From NCBI RefSeq assembly GCF_025464955.1, contig NZ_JAODNM010000172.1:1-57860 (forward strand): 57,860 nucleotides of DNA, given 5' to 3'. The stretch's first letter is position 1, and the number at the start of each line of letters is the position of its first letter. The notes beneath the pieces were generated by a model, which was not told where the DNA came from, did no database searches, and saw only the letters and a program-made list of their open reading frames with translations. Shown here piece after piece: positions 25,281 to 32,792 of the stretch. The position numbers and the translations under genes were made by a program. This DNA is from Amycolatopsis sp. (GTDB taxonomy: Bacteria; Actinomycetota; Actinomycetes; Mycobacteriales; Pseudonocardiaceae).

Positions 25281-26055
25281 CCGCGTCGCCGTCATCGCTC
25301 TGGGCATCGCGATCATCTCGCTGGTCCTCGCGGGCTGGGGGATCGTGTCCGGATCGTTCGCGCACACCGCGGCTCAGCAAGCGCAGTCCGATTCGAAGAG
25401 CCTCGCCGATCCGCTCGCCGCACTGTGCGCCAGTGATCCCTCGGTCGCGGCCCGGGTCGGCCCCGCGAACTGCCAGAAAGCCGCCGAGATCCAGCAGGCC
25501 CCGATCGAGGCGGCCCCTGCGCCCGGCCCGCCCGGTGTCGGCATCGCGTCCGTCATCCCGGGTGACTGCTCCGTGCGGATCGCCCTCACTGACGGCCGCG
25601 TGTCGACGCTGTCGAACCTGTGCGGCGCGGCCGGGGTCGCAGGGAAGGACGCGCCACTAGCGCGGGGGATCGCGGCGACGGCGAAGGACGGCTGCAACGT
25701 CGACATCACCTTCACCGACGGCGCCACCTCCACCCTCGGCCCGTTCTGCGGTGCGAACGGCACCGACGGCCACAACGGCGCTGACGGCGTCACGCCGCCG
25801 TGCATGTCGCTTCCAGCGCAGTGCCAGGGCGCCGACGGGAAACCCGGCAACGACGGCAAACCGGGTTCGCAGGGCGTCGGCGTCGCAGACCAGCGCTTCG
25901 TGCTCAACGACAGCGGCGACTGCGTCTCCCGCGTCACCTACAACGACCCCGCCACCGGCACCACCCGCGTCGACGACACCCCCGCCGGCCCCGCCGCGTG
26001 CCCACCGGCGACACCACCCAGCACCACCGTCAACCCGCCTATACCGACGAATTGA
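25252..26055 (+). CDS. Collagen-like, membrane-anchored protein, 267 aa
   Basis: Residues 12-36 form a signal anchor (VAVIALGIAIISLVLAGWGI). Several Gly-X-Y stretches follow (GPPGVG, GADGKPGNDGKPGSQGVG), between Cys-containing beta repeats (IPGDCSVRIALTDGRVSTL and DGCNVDITFTDGATSTL) that are related to each other. The C-terminus is Pro/Thr-rich. Similar collagen-containing proteins occur in the tail/lysis region of actinophages; it may be a fibre. Confidence 0.7.
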   Translation: MAPLRFAIRNRVAVIALGIAIISLVLAGWGIVSGSFAHTAAQQAQSDSKSLADPLAALCASDPSVAARVGPANCQKAAEIQQAPIEAAPAPGPPGVGIASVIPGDCSVRIALTDGRVSTLSNLCGAAGVAGKDAPLARGIAATAKDGCNVDITFTDGATSTLGPFCGANGTDGHNGADGVTPPCMSLPAQCQGADGKPGNDGKPGSQGVGVADQRFVLNDSGDCVSRVTYNDPATGTTRVDDTPAGPAACPPATPPSTTVNPPIPTN

Positions 26056-26062
26056 GGCTCCG

Positions 26063-27025
26063 ATGACCTTCGCCCACCCCACCCGCAAGCTCGGCAAGCG
26101 GCCACCCAAGGACGCGCCGGCCCTGCGCGCGGCCCGGTTCCTCACCGGCGCCGTCCCCGCACACCCGGCCTCGGTCGACCACTTCTCCGAGATCACCGAC
26201 TGGCTGATGCTGGACAACGACAAGTACGGCGACTGCGGACCGGCCGCGACCGGGCACCAGCTGATGCTCGACAGCAAGTACCTGTCCGCGGCTGAGATCG
26301 TCCCGTCGATCGCGGACGTCCTCGACTTCTACAAGCGGTCCGGTAACCCCGACTTCGATCCCAACGACCCGGGTGGTCCGGGCGACGGCGGCGTCGACCT
26401 GCAGACGATGCTCGAGGAGCTCGTCCGCAATGGCATCGGCGGTCACAAGGCGCTCGGCTTCGCGAAGGTCGACACGTCGAACCTCGACGAGGTGCGCGCG
26501 GCGGTCGCGGTCTTCGGGTCGCTGCTGCTCGGCGTCACCCTCGAGACCGCGCAGCAGGCGCAGACCGATCGCGGTCTCTGGGACTACGCCAAGTCGGCCG
26601 TGTGGGGCGGGCACGCTGTGCTGGCCGGCCGGTACACCTCGGCGAAGACCGGCGATGACCTCGCGGTGATCACGTGGGGCGAGATCGTCGGCACCACCGA
26701 CGCGTTTTGGGCCCACCAGGTCGACGAGGCGTGGGTGGTGATCTGGGACTACAACGTCGGCACCGCGGAGTTTCAGGCCGGGGTGGACGTGGCGGCTCTC
26801 GCCGGTGACTACTTCGCCCTCACTGGCCGGACGTTTCCCGTCCCTGTCCAGCCCCCAGCGCCCGCCCCGGTTCCCGCGCCTCCGGTTACTCCTCCGGCGC
26901 CTGTCGGCGACGCTGACAGCGTTCTGGCGGCGGTTCTTCACCCGTGGGTGATCGAACGCCACGTCGGCCAGAACCACGCCCTCGCGACCGCGGCCAAGAC
27001 GTGGCTCGCCGCGAAGGGGCTGTGA
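26063..27025 (+). CDS. Papain-like cysteine peptidase, probable lysin component
   Basis: 320 aa. C58 in DKYGDCGPAATG aligns with the papain active-site Cys, H184 in WGGHAVLAG with the His. The usual Asn of NSWG is Thr at 204 (VITWG). A Pro-rich linker at about 255-283 leads to a 35-residue C-terminal helical piece, perhaps a wall-binding part. Position before the DUF1906 lysin suggests a peptidoglycan peptidase, though a role in tail-tip digestion is possible. Confidence 0.7.
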   Translation: MTFAHPTRKLGKRPPKDAPALRAARFLTGAVPAHPASVDHFSEITDWLMLDNDKYGDCGPAATGHQLMLDSKYLSAAEIVPSIADVLDFYKRSGNPDFDPNDPGGPGDGGVDLQTMLEELVRNGIGGHKALGFAKVDTSNLDEVRAAVAVFGSLLLGVTLETAQQAQTDRGLWDYAKSAVWGGHAVLAGRYTSAKTGDDLAVITWGEIVGTTDAFWAHQVDEAWVVIWDYNVGTAEFQAGVDVAALAGDYFALTGRTFPVPVQPPAPAPVPAPPVTPPAPVGDADSVLAAVLHPWVIERHVGQNHALATAAKTWLAAKGL

Positions 27026-27315
27026 TGGACCAGCAGCCCAGCGTCGGCCGGAGGGTGCACTACGTCAGCTACGGCAGCCCCGTCCGCGCGGACGGCACTC
27101 AGGCGTACACCTCACAGTGCCGCGCGGCCGTCATCACTGCTGTCTACGACGAGAACAACCCGCCACCTGACTCGGAATGCGCCACCGGCGCGGACGGCGC
27201 TGCGTGGGTCGGTCTCGCCGTGCTGAACCCGACAGGAATGTTCTTCCACGAGTGCGTCTGCCAGGACGACCGCGACCACAGCGGCGGCACCTGGCACTGG
27301 CCGGAGAGGGTCTGA
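27025..27315 (+). CDS. Hypothetical protein in the lysis region, 96 aa
   Basis: ATG overlaps the stop of the peptidase. Contains HYVSYGSPVRADG and FHECVCQDDRDHSGGTWHWPE, a pattern seen in many actinophage small proteins near lysins. Possible metal site from Cys and His; function unknown. Confidence 0.7.
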   Translation: MDQQPSVGRRVHYVSYGSPVRADGTQAYTSQCRAAVITAVYDENNPPPDSECATGADGAAWVGLAVLNPTGMFFHECVCQDDRDHSGGTWHWPERV

Positions 27316-27316
27316 C

Positions 27317-28177
27317 ATGCCCACCTCCATCGGCCGGTGGTTCGACTACTCCGGCGGCCGACCGACCGGTGCCGCACTGAAAAAGGCCGGTGCCACCGGA
27401 ACCCTCCGCTACGCGGGCCTCGGCGCGGCCGGGAAGCGCATCACGGCCGCCGAGTACGCCGACCTCACCGCGGCGGGTATCGCAGTGCTGTTCGTCTCCG
27501 AGCTCGGAACCAACGACTCGTGGGGCACCAGTACCGACGACGACTACGCCCGGGGTAAGGCCAACGCGCTGGCCACCCTCGCGGATCTCCGTGCCGCGAA
27601 GGTGCCGGCCGACAAGATGTTCGTCGCAGCGGCCTCGGACTCGCACACAGCCGCGCAGTGGCAGGTGACCGACACCGTCAAATACGTCACCGCGTACCGC
27701 GACGTCTTCGGCCTGGCATTCGCCGGGCACTACGGGTTCAGCGACTCGCAGATCACCGTTCACGCGGCCGGGGTGGCGTCCTGGTACTGGCGCTGCGGAA
27801 CCGAACCCACCGAATCGTGGGTGCACTTCTGGCAGCGCAACGTCGCGCCCAACGTCCTCACCGTGGCCGGCATCCAATGCGACATCAACGAGCAGTACAT
27901 CCCGATTGGAGCACCCGATATGGAACCGAGCACCCCCATCAGACTGCCGAACTGGGCAGGCGTGGACACCCCGGCGACCACCAAAACCGTGAACGACATC
28001 CTTGCCGGAACCGACATCCGCGTTCAGCAGATCCTCGCGGGGCAGACCGCCATGGCGGCCGCCGTAGCGGCGGCGACCACCAACCCGGCGATCACTCCGC
28101 AGATGGTCACCGACGCGATCAACGCGGCCGTCGCTGCGCACGTCAAGGTCAGCATCGACGTCACACCGACCACGTAA
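27317..28177 (+). CDS. DUF1906 glycoside hydrolase-like endolysin
   Basis: 286 aa. Residues 1-200 match the DUF1906 / Rv2525c-like TIM-barrel related to GH25 lysozymes: WFDYSGGRP with D9, then LRYAG, LFVSELG with a Glu, and IQCDINEQ with an Asp. These acidic residues are candidates for cleavage of the glycan strand. The C-terminus (210-286) is Thr/Ala-rich and helical. Together with the peptidase it forms a split lysis set. Confidence 0.85.
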   Translation: MPTSIGRWFDYSGGRPTGAALKKAGATGTLRYAGLGAAGKRITAAEYADLTAAGIAVLFVSELGTNDSWGTSTDDDYARGKANALATLADLRAAKVPADKMFVAAASDSHTAAQWQVTDTVKYVTAYRDVFGLAFAGHYGFSDSQITVHAAGVASWYWRCGTEPTESWVHFWQRNVAPNVLTVAGIQCDINEQYIPIGAPDMEPSTPIRLPNWAGVDTPATTKTVNDILAGTDIRVQQILAGQTAMAAAVAAATTNPAITPQMVTDAINAAVAAHVKVSIDVTPTT

Positions 28178-28217
28178 GCGACGCTTCCCCATCAACCAAT
28201 CCAGAGAGGACATCCGC

Positions 28218-28523
28218 ATGTCATCGCACGACTTCAACTTCCACGACGAGATCGTCAAGGTCGAGGCCGAGCTCGTCGACGTCGTCGAGAGGAAGGTGAC
28301 GGCAGCCGGCACCGCGGCGACCCTGGTCGCGATCGTGGTGTCCCTGCTCGGCCTGTACGTCTTCCACGGCGACGTCCCGGACTGGGTCATCGCCGCCGTC
28401 GGCTCGATCGTCACCGGCGGCCTGACGTTCGCCGCGGGCTACATCGCCAAGCACACCCCGCGCGTGATCCCGGTCCCTCCGGCGCCGACCGGCGATTCCG
28501 GACCCGCGCCGGCGGCTGGCTAG
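28218..28523 (+). CDS. Holin
   Basis: 101 aa behind AGAGAGGACATCCGC. Two membrane segments at about residues 29-50 and 55-80 (TAATLVAIVVSLLGLYVF; AAVGSIVTGGLTFAAGYI) with a charged N-terminus and a Pro-rich tail. It is the last gene of the late operon, after the lysin. Confidence 0.82.
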   Translation: MSSHDFNFHDEIVKVEAELVDVVERKVTAAGTAATLVAIVVSLLGLYVFHGDVPDWVIAAVGSIVTGGLTFAAGYIAKHTPRVIPVPPAPTGDSGPAPAAG

Positions 28524-28533
28524 ACCTCTAGCA

Positions 28534-28588
28534 GCACGAAACCCCCTGCCTGACCGGGACGAACCCGAATGGGCAGGGGGTTTCGTGC
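28534..28588. terminator. Strong bidirectional terminator
   Basis: A perfect 17-bp stem (28534-28550 with 28572-28588) around a 21-base loop. It lies between the convergent late operon and the minus-strand block. A GTTT/AAAC tract within the stem gives weak U richness in both directions. Confidence 0.9.
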
Positions 28589-28592
28589 GCGT

Positions 28593-28853
28593 CTAGAGCC
28601 GCGCCATCAGGGTTTCGATGCCGTTGATGGAACCGGCGAGGTTGTCATTGGCCATCAGGATCTCGTCGTGGCCCTGAACCAAGCACTCGTGTGCCCACAC
28701 ATACTCGCGTTGGGTTGATCCTTCGAAGGATTCTCGGACCCGGGCGAGGGCTCCTCCGATCGTTTCGACGGCGCTCGTCAGCTGGCCGCGCACTGCTGTG
28801 AGTTCTGCTATGGCGACGGTCAGGTTGGTACGGATCTGCTCAGGGCTGGTCAC
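28593..28853 (-). CDS. Hypothetical helical protein, 86 aa
   Basis: GTG start overlapping the previous stop. Entirely helical by composition (QIRTNLTVAIAELTAVRGQL), resembling small ESX/WXG-like or coiled-coil proteins of actinomycetes, although no WXG motif is present. Last gene of the transfer-like block. Confidence 0.65.
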   Translation of the reverse strand: MTSPEQIRTNLTVAIAELTAVRGQLTSAVETIGGALARVRESFEGSTQREYVWAHECLVQGHDEILMANDNLAGSINGIETLMARL

Positions 28854-29080
28854 GGGCGTTCGGCCTCCTTCGGCTCGTCATCGTCGTCGTCCGCCGCGCG
28901 GAGTGCTGCGAGGTCGGCCCACCCGGCTGCGTTGAAGCGGTCGACCGTCGCATCGAACTTCGCGACGACGGCCTCGACGTCCCGCCGCATCCGCTTGTGG
29001 GCTACGAGCGTGTGCCGGACGCTGTAAGCCAGGAAGCCGGCATTGATCACGACCACCATCCACCAGTACCAGTTGGGCAT
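28850..29080 (-). CDS. Small membrane protein, 76 aa
   Basis: GAGGAGACGTG precedes the ATG at 29080 (second of two adjacent). One membrane segment at residues 3-21 (WYWWMVVVINAGFLAYSV), then a charged coiled region ending in an acidic DDDDDEPKE tail. Confidence 0.65.
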   Translation of the reverse strand: MPNWYWWMVVVINAGFLAYSVRHTLVAHKRMRRDVEAVVAKFDATVDRFNAAGWADLAALRAADDDDDEPKEAERP

Positions 29081-29104
29081 CACGTCTCCTCGTTATGTTG
29101 AATC

Positions 29105-29147
29105 CCGGCCGGTGACCTGCAGGCCAATGCGGGAGTTGACCGGCCGG
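29105..29147. other. Hairpin upstream of gene 28850-29080
   Basis: CCGGCCGGT at 29105-29113 pairs perfectly with 29139-29147 (9 bp, 25-base loop). On the minus strand it sits in the 5' leader between genes; on the plus strand AAAATTA follows. It may be an attenuator or processing site. Confidence 0.45.
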
Positions 29148-29194
29148 AAAATTAGGTGCGGGGGCGGCTTTCCCAGCCGACCCAGCGTTCGTGC

Positions 29195-30019
29195 TCACCT
29201 GGTGGTGGATGCGGTGGCGGTGGCCACCACCAGGTGGTCAACCACCGCCACCAGCACCGACCACACCCCCGGCACCAGCAGGACCCCCGCCACCAGGAAC
29301 GCCGGATACGCGACCCTCAGCTCGAAGCCGCCCTCCCGGCCGGTGGTGAACCGGAACCGGCGCGGCAGGCTGATCTCGTACCAAGCTCGGCCGCGGATCG
29401 GGATGGGCCACAGGAACGGGCACCCCGAGCGGGTGGGGGAGTCGCCGAGGCAGTGGGTGACGCACCCGATCGCGACAGCCGGGCCGATCCACCAACCAAC
29501 CGCCACCAGCGTGGTGGCGAGGCTGGTGGTGGCCACCAGGACCACCGCCGAGCCAATCGCAGCCAGCGCCACCAGCGACACGTCCGCCCTCACGAACGGG
29601 ACGGGCACCTTCCACTTCCCCAGCGCATCCTCCGCGAGGAGGACACCGAAGATCAGGACGGCGAGCACGAACCACCGGCCGATCGTCGCCGCGCCGACCG
29701 TGACCGTCCCGCCGAGCACGAGCGCGAACACCACGGTGTGCGACAGGTGCCGGTGAGTGCCCTGCCGGTGGCTGTCGTGGGGTGTCCTCGTCCACCGGTA
29801 CACCCGCGCGGACAGCCACTGAAGCCCGGTCGAGATGCCGCCGGTGAACCACCCGAGGCTCCGGGATGCTCTGCTGCCGTCGCAGTCGAGGTCCGGCAGC
29901 AGAGCAAACCCGGCCGTCGTGACGGCGAACAGGAGCACGGCGGGGGCATGCACGAGGCCGAGCAGCGGCGCGGCGACGAGCCCGATGCACCAGCCGGACG
30001 CCGCGTGCGAACGTCCCAT
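29195..30019 (-). CDS. YdjM-like membrane metal-dependent hydrolase (DUF457)
   Basis: 274 aa from the second ATG. N-terminus MGRSHAASGWCIGL, then LLPDLDCDGS, then THRHLSHTVVF, and GCVTHCLGDSPTRSG give the His/Asp pattern of the YdjM/DUF457 family of membrane-bound hydrolases. About five or six membrane segments. Such genes occur in actinomycete mobile elements. Substrate unknown. Confidence 0.75.
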   Translation of the reverse strand: MGRSHAASGWCIGLVAAPLLGLVHAPAVLLFAVTTAGFALLPDLDCDGSRASRSLGWFTGGISTGLQWLSARVYRWTRTPHDSHRQGTHRHLSHTVVFALVLGGTVTVGAATIGRWFVLAVLIFGVLLAEDALGKWKVPVPFVRADVSLVALAAIGSAVVLVATTSLATTLVAVGWWIGPAVAIGCVTHCLGDSPTRSGCPFLWPIPIRGRAWYEISLPRRFRFTTGREGGFELRVAYPAFLVAGVLLVPGVWSVLVAVVDHLVVATATASTTR

Positions 30020-30519
30020 CACGGCGCTTCACCCGGCAGCAGTTGCGTCTTCATCCGGTTGTAGTCGGCGAGATCCGTCTCGCGCGCATCACGCACATCC
30101 TCGGCGTTGATGTGTGCGCGGATGCCGCCGTACACGCAACCGCCGGCCGCGAGGACCAGGACGCCACCGAGCACAGGGACCCACGCGGCGAGCGACGCGA
30201 CGAGGCTGGCGAGGACCGCGATCCCGCCGACGAACGCGAACCACCGGGCGCCCTGGTTCCAGCCCGTGCCGGCGTACCTGACGTACTGCTCCGCGGTCAT
30301 CAGCGCGGTCAGGGCTTTGTCCTGGCCGGCGTCGACCTCGCGGAGCCTGGGGGCGTTGTCCTCCCAGGAGATGAGGCTGTTGGTGAGGTCGTCGATCTGC
30401 CGCTGGAAGTGCCCGGCGTTGAGGGAGTCCGGTGTTTGGGCATCCCTGAGGATCTTCAGGCGCACGATCCGCTTCTCGATGTCGGCGATCTTCTCGGCGT
30501 ACTCGTCCATCTCAGCCAT
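30019..30519 (-). CDS. Coiled-coil membrane protein, 166 aa
   Basis: Start taken at MAEMDEYAEKI (30519); an upstream extension reads through the repeats. The N-terminal 90 residues form a coiled coil (IADIEKRIVRLKILRDAQ), followed by two close membrane segments at about 94-135 and a short cytoplasmic tail. Sits just downstream of the translocase gene, like small spread (Spd) proteins in Streptomyces plasmids; this comparison is positional only. Confidence 0.65.
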   Translation of the reverse strand: MAEMDEYAEKIADIEKRIVRLKILRDAQTPDSLNAGHFQRQIDDLTNSLISWEDNAPRLREVDAGQDKALTALMTAEQYVRYAGTGWNQGARWFAFVGGIAVLASLVASLAAWVPVLGGVLVLAAGGCVYGGIRAHINAEDVRDARETDLADYNRMKTQLLPGEAP

Positions 30520-30538
30520 CACGCAACCGTCACTTTCG

Positions 30539-30646
30539 GTGAACCAAACAAACACACAAACACACAACCGGGGTGGGCCTCTACCTGCACGTATCTGCGC
30601 AACAAACCCCCCATCGGGTTGTGTGTTTGTTTGGATGTTTGTTCAC
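30539..30646. repeat. A/C-rich repeats and long inverted repeat, clt-like position
   Basis: The octamer AAACACAC occurs twice in tandem (30550-30565) and once inverted (30621-30628). Larger arms, CAAACAAACACAC...ACAACC on the left and the reverse on the right, plus GTGAAC/GTTCAC at the edges, form an imperfect inverted repeat that overlaps the stop of the translocase gene. In Streptomyces plasmids the transfer locus clt, with 8-bp repeats bound by TraB, lies beside traB. It could also act as a terminator hairpin. Confidence 0.6.
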
Positions 30647-32748
30647 GGTGCGTCACACAGCGCGGCGGTGTACAGCCGACGCTCCGGGCGCGACAGCACC
30701 CCCGAAGCGACCAGTTTCGACAGCGCGTTCGTCACGACCTGCTCGCCAGCCGGGTGCATCGCCGCCCCGATCTCGACGCGACTCATCGGCCCCGGCGCGG
30801 CCCGGACGACGTCGACGATGCGGTCCGCGAGGGACTGTCGGCCCACCATCGACGCCACCCCCGGCGCCTCCGCAGCGACCGGCACGGCCCGCGGCTCCGG
30901 CACGCCGAGGAGCGCATCCAACTCCCGGGTAGCCAGCTCGTACCCGGCCTGCTTCGGGCCCGCCACGGCCAGCTGCGCGGCGGCTGGCGGTGGCGTCGTG
31001 ACGGCCGGACTGAACTCGATCTGCGCCTGGCCCCCCGCCTCGCCGGTGGTGATGTACGCCAGCATCGCCGCGTTCATGCGGCGGTGGCGGTTGGCGTATG
31101 CCGCGCCGCCTGCGTGGGCAGATCCGGGGTCCATGGCCGTGTGGAAGTTCCGGCGGGACCACGCGACATCGGACACGGTCGGGCCGTCGTGCAGCCGCGG
31201 TTTCGACTTGTCGATCGTCTGGACGTACGGCGCTTTGAGCCGCACGAGGCCGTCACCGTTGCCGGGGTTGAGGTAGTACTCGCCCTTGTGCCGCGGGTTG
31301 GGGAGTTTGTAAGAGCCCAGGAGGCGGCCGAGGCTGCCCTGATCGGCGGTGTGGAAACCGGCGGCCCACTGCACGTTGGCCATGACGTCGCCGCCCTTGT
31401 CGCCCCACTGGTCCATGGTGTCGCGCTGCGACGCCAGGTGCAGCCAGACGTCACCGGACCCAGCGCCCTTGTAGATCTTGGCGGCGGCCTGGCTCATGGT
31501 GATCAGCACGCCGCGGTAGGGCAGTTTGACGCTGTTGTCGCCCAGGGCGTCGCTGGCCTCGTCGATGTCGATGATGATCGTGGGCCAGTTGCCGCGCTGG
31601 TCCATCGGCTGCGATTGCCGCCACTGGGCGATGTTCAGCCCGGCGATCATCATCGCCAGCGTGTCGTGCGCGCCGTTCGCGACGTAGTCGATCGGGAGGT
31701 CCAGATCGGTGTCCATGTACGGCATGAGCCACCCGGCGACCAGGTCGTAGACCTTGGTGGTGCCGCCGATCCACTGCTTCGCGTCCCGGCAGCGCGTGAC
31801 GTGGCCGATGTTGCTGTCGATCAGGGAGCTCTTGCCCCACCGGGTACCCCCGACGACCTGCCCGTGCTGGTCGAGCCGCAGCCCGTAGCGCAGCCCGTTC
31901 AGCTGGCGGCCGCAAATGGAGGGCTCGCGGATCGACGTCCACGTGCAGTCGTCCTCGTAGGGGAAAACGTCGGCCATGACGTCGCGGGTGGCGATGGTCA
32001 GCAGGTGTGCGCCGGCTTCCGGCTGCTCCTCGAGGGACACCCAGTCCGAGGCCAGCGTCGGCGCTTGGAGGGCTTCGCGTAGGCCGATGGCGATCTGCTT
32101 GGCTTCGGTGATGCCGAGGGTGCTGCCGGCCTTGCCCTTGTGGCCCTTTTCGGCGAGCGCGTGGGCCGAGGGCACCTGCACGTCGATGATGATCCCGTCG
32201 GCGGGCTTGTCGAGCTCAGGGTCGCCGCCCATGGGGATCCAGTCGCCGACGTCGAGCCAGTCGAACCCGGCGAGCCGCAGGCCGGCCAGGACTTTCGCTC
32301 GGACTGGGTCGCCCTCGTCGATGACGGCACCGCTGATCGTGGTGGTTATGGCGGAGGTGACTTGCCGGGCCGGTGCGGCGCTGGGGCGGGCGAGGAGGTA
32401 TTCGTGGGCCCGCGCGACGCCGTAGGTCGCCGCACCCACAGCAGCGGTGACGACCGCCCAGAGCGCCCACAGATCCGGCCGCAGCAGGAACGCCGCGGCG
32501 ACGCCGGCGTGCACGTAGATCGCCGCGGTGATCCAGCCCAGCATCATGACCCGCGAGCGCAGCGGGACGCCGTCCATGACGGCCGCCCGGTAGATCACCA
32601 GGCGCGCCACCCGCGTCACCACCACCGCCACCACCACGGTGGCGGGCAGCGCCAACCACAGGGTCACCGCGTACAGCGCGGCGATCCCGGCCCCGGCGAA
32701 GGTCGTGACGGCGGCGAGGGTCGACCAGAACACTTTCCACGGGATCAC
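30643..32748 (-). CDS. TraB/FtsK-like DNA translocase
   Basis: 701 aa from GTG 32748 behind CAGGAGCC. Four membrane segments in the first 115 residues. An FtsK/SpoIIIE motor follows with Walker A GGTRWGKSS near 300-308 and Walker B TIIIDIDEAS near 388-397, and an arginine-rich ASQRDTMDQW region. The last 75 residues (DRIVDVVRAAPGPMSRVEIG...NALSKLVASGVL) look like a winged helix, as in TraB, which binds short repeats and moves double-stranded DNA between mycelial cells. Much larger than AICE TraSA, closer to plasmid TraB. Unexpected in a phage. Confidence 0.85.
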   Translation of the reverse strand: MIPWKVFWSTLAAVTTFAGAGIAALYAVTLWLALPATVVVAVVVTRVARLVIYRAAVMDGVPLRSRVMMLGWITAAIYVHAGVAAAFLLRPDLWALWAVVTAAVGAATYGVARAHEYLLARPSAAPARQVTSAITTTISGAVIDEGDPVRAKVLAGLRLAGFDWLDVGDWIPMGGDPELDKPADGIIIDVQVPSAHALAEKGHKGKAGSTLGITEAKQIAIGLREALQAPTLASDWVSLEEQPEAGAHLLTIATRDVMADVFPYEDDCTWTSIREPSICGRQLNGLRYGLRLDQHGQVVGGTRWGKSSLIDSNIGHVTRCRDAKQWIGGTTKVYDLVAGWLMPYMDTDLDLPIDYVANGAHDTLAMMIAGLNIAQWRQSQPMDQRGNWPTIIIDIDEASDALGDNSVKLPYRGVLITMSQAAAKIYKGAGSGDVWLHLASQRDTMDQWGDKGGDVMANVQWAAGFHTADQGSLGRLLGSYKLPNPRHKGEYYLNPGNGDGLVRLKAPYVQTIDKSKPRLHDGPTVSDVAWSRRNFHTAMDPGSAHAGGAAYANRHRRMNAAMLAYITTGEAGGQAQIEFSPAVTTPPPAAAQLAVAGPKQAGYELATRELDALLGVPEPRAVPVAAEAPGVASMVGRQSLADRIVDVVRAAPGPMSRVEIGAAMHPAGEQVVTNALSKLVASGVLSRPERRLYTAALCDAP

Positions 32749-32792
32749 GGCGGGCTCCTGACTGGTGGTGCGGGTGGGGACCTGAGCGAAGA

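Noticed and set aside
28878..29198. 106-codon minus-strand frame overlapping gene 28850-29080
   Set aside because: It shares 200 bases with that gene in another frame and has a shadow-like composition.
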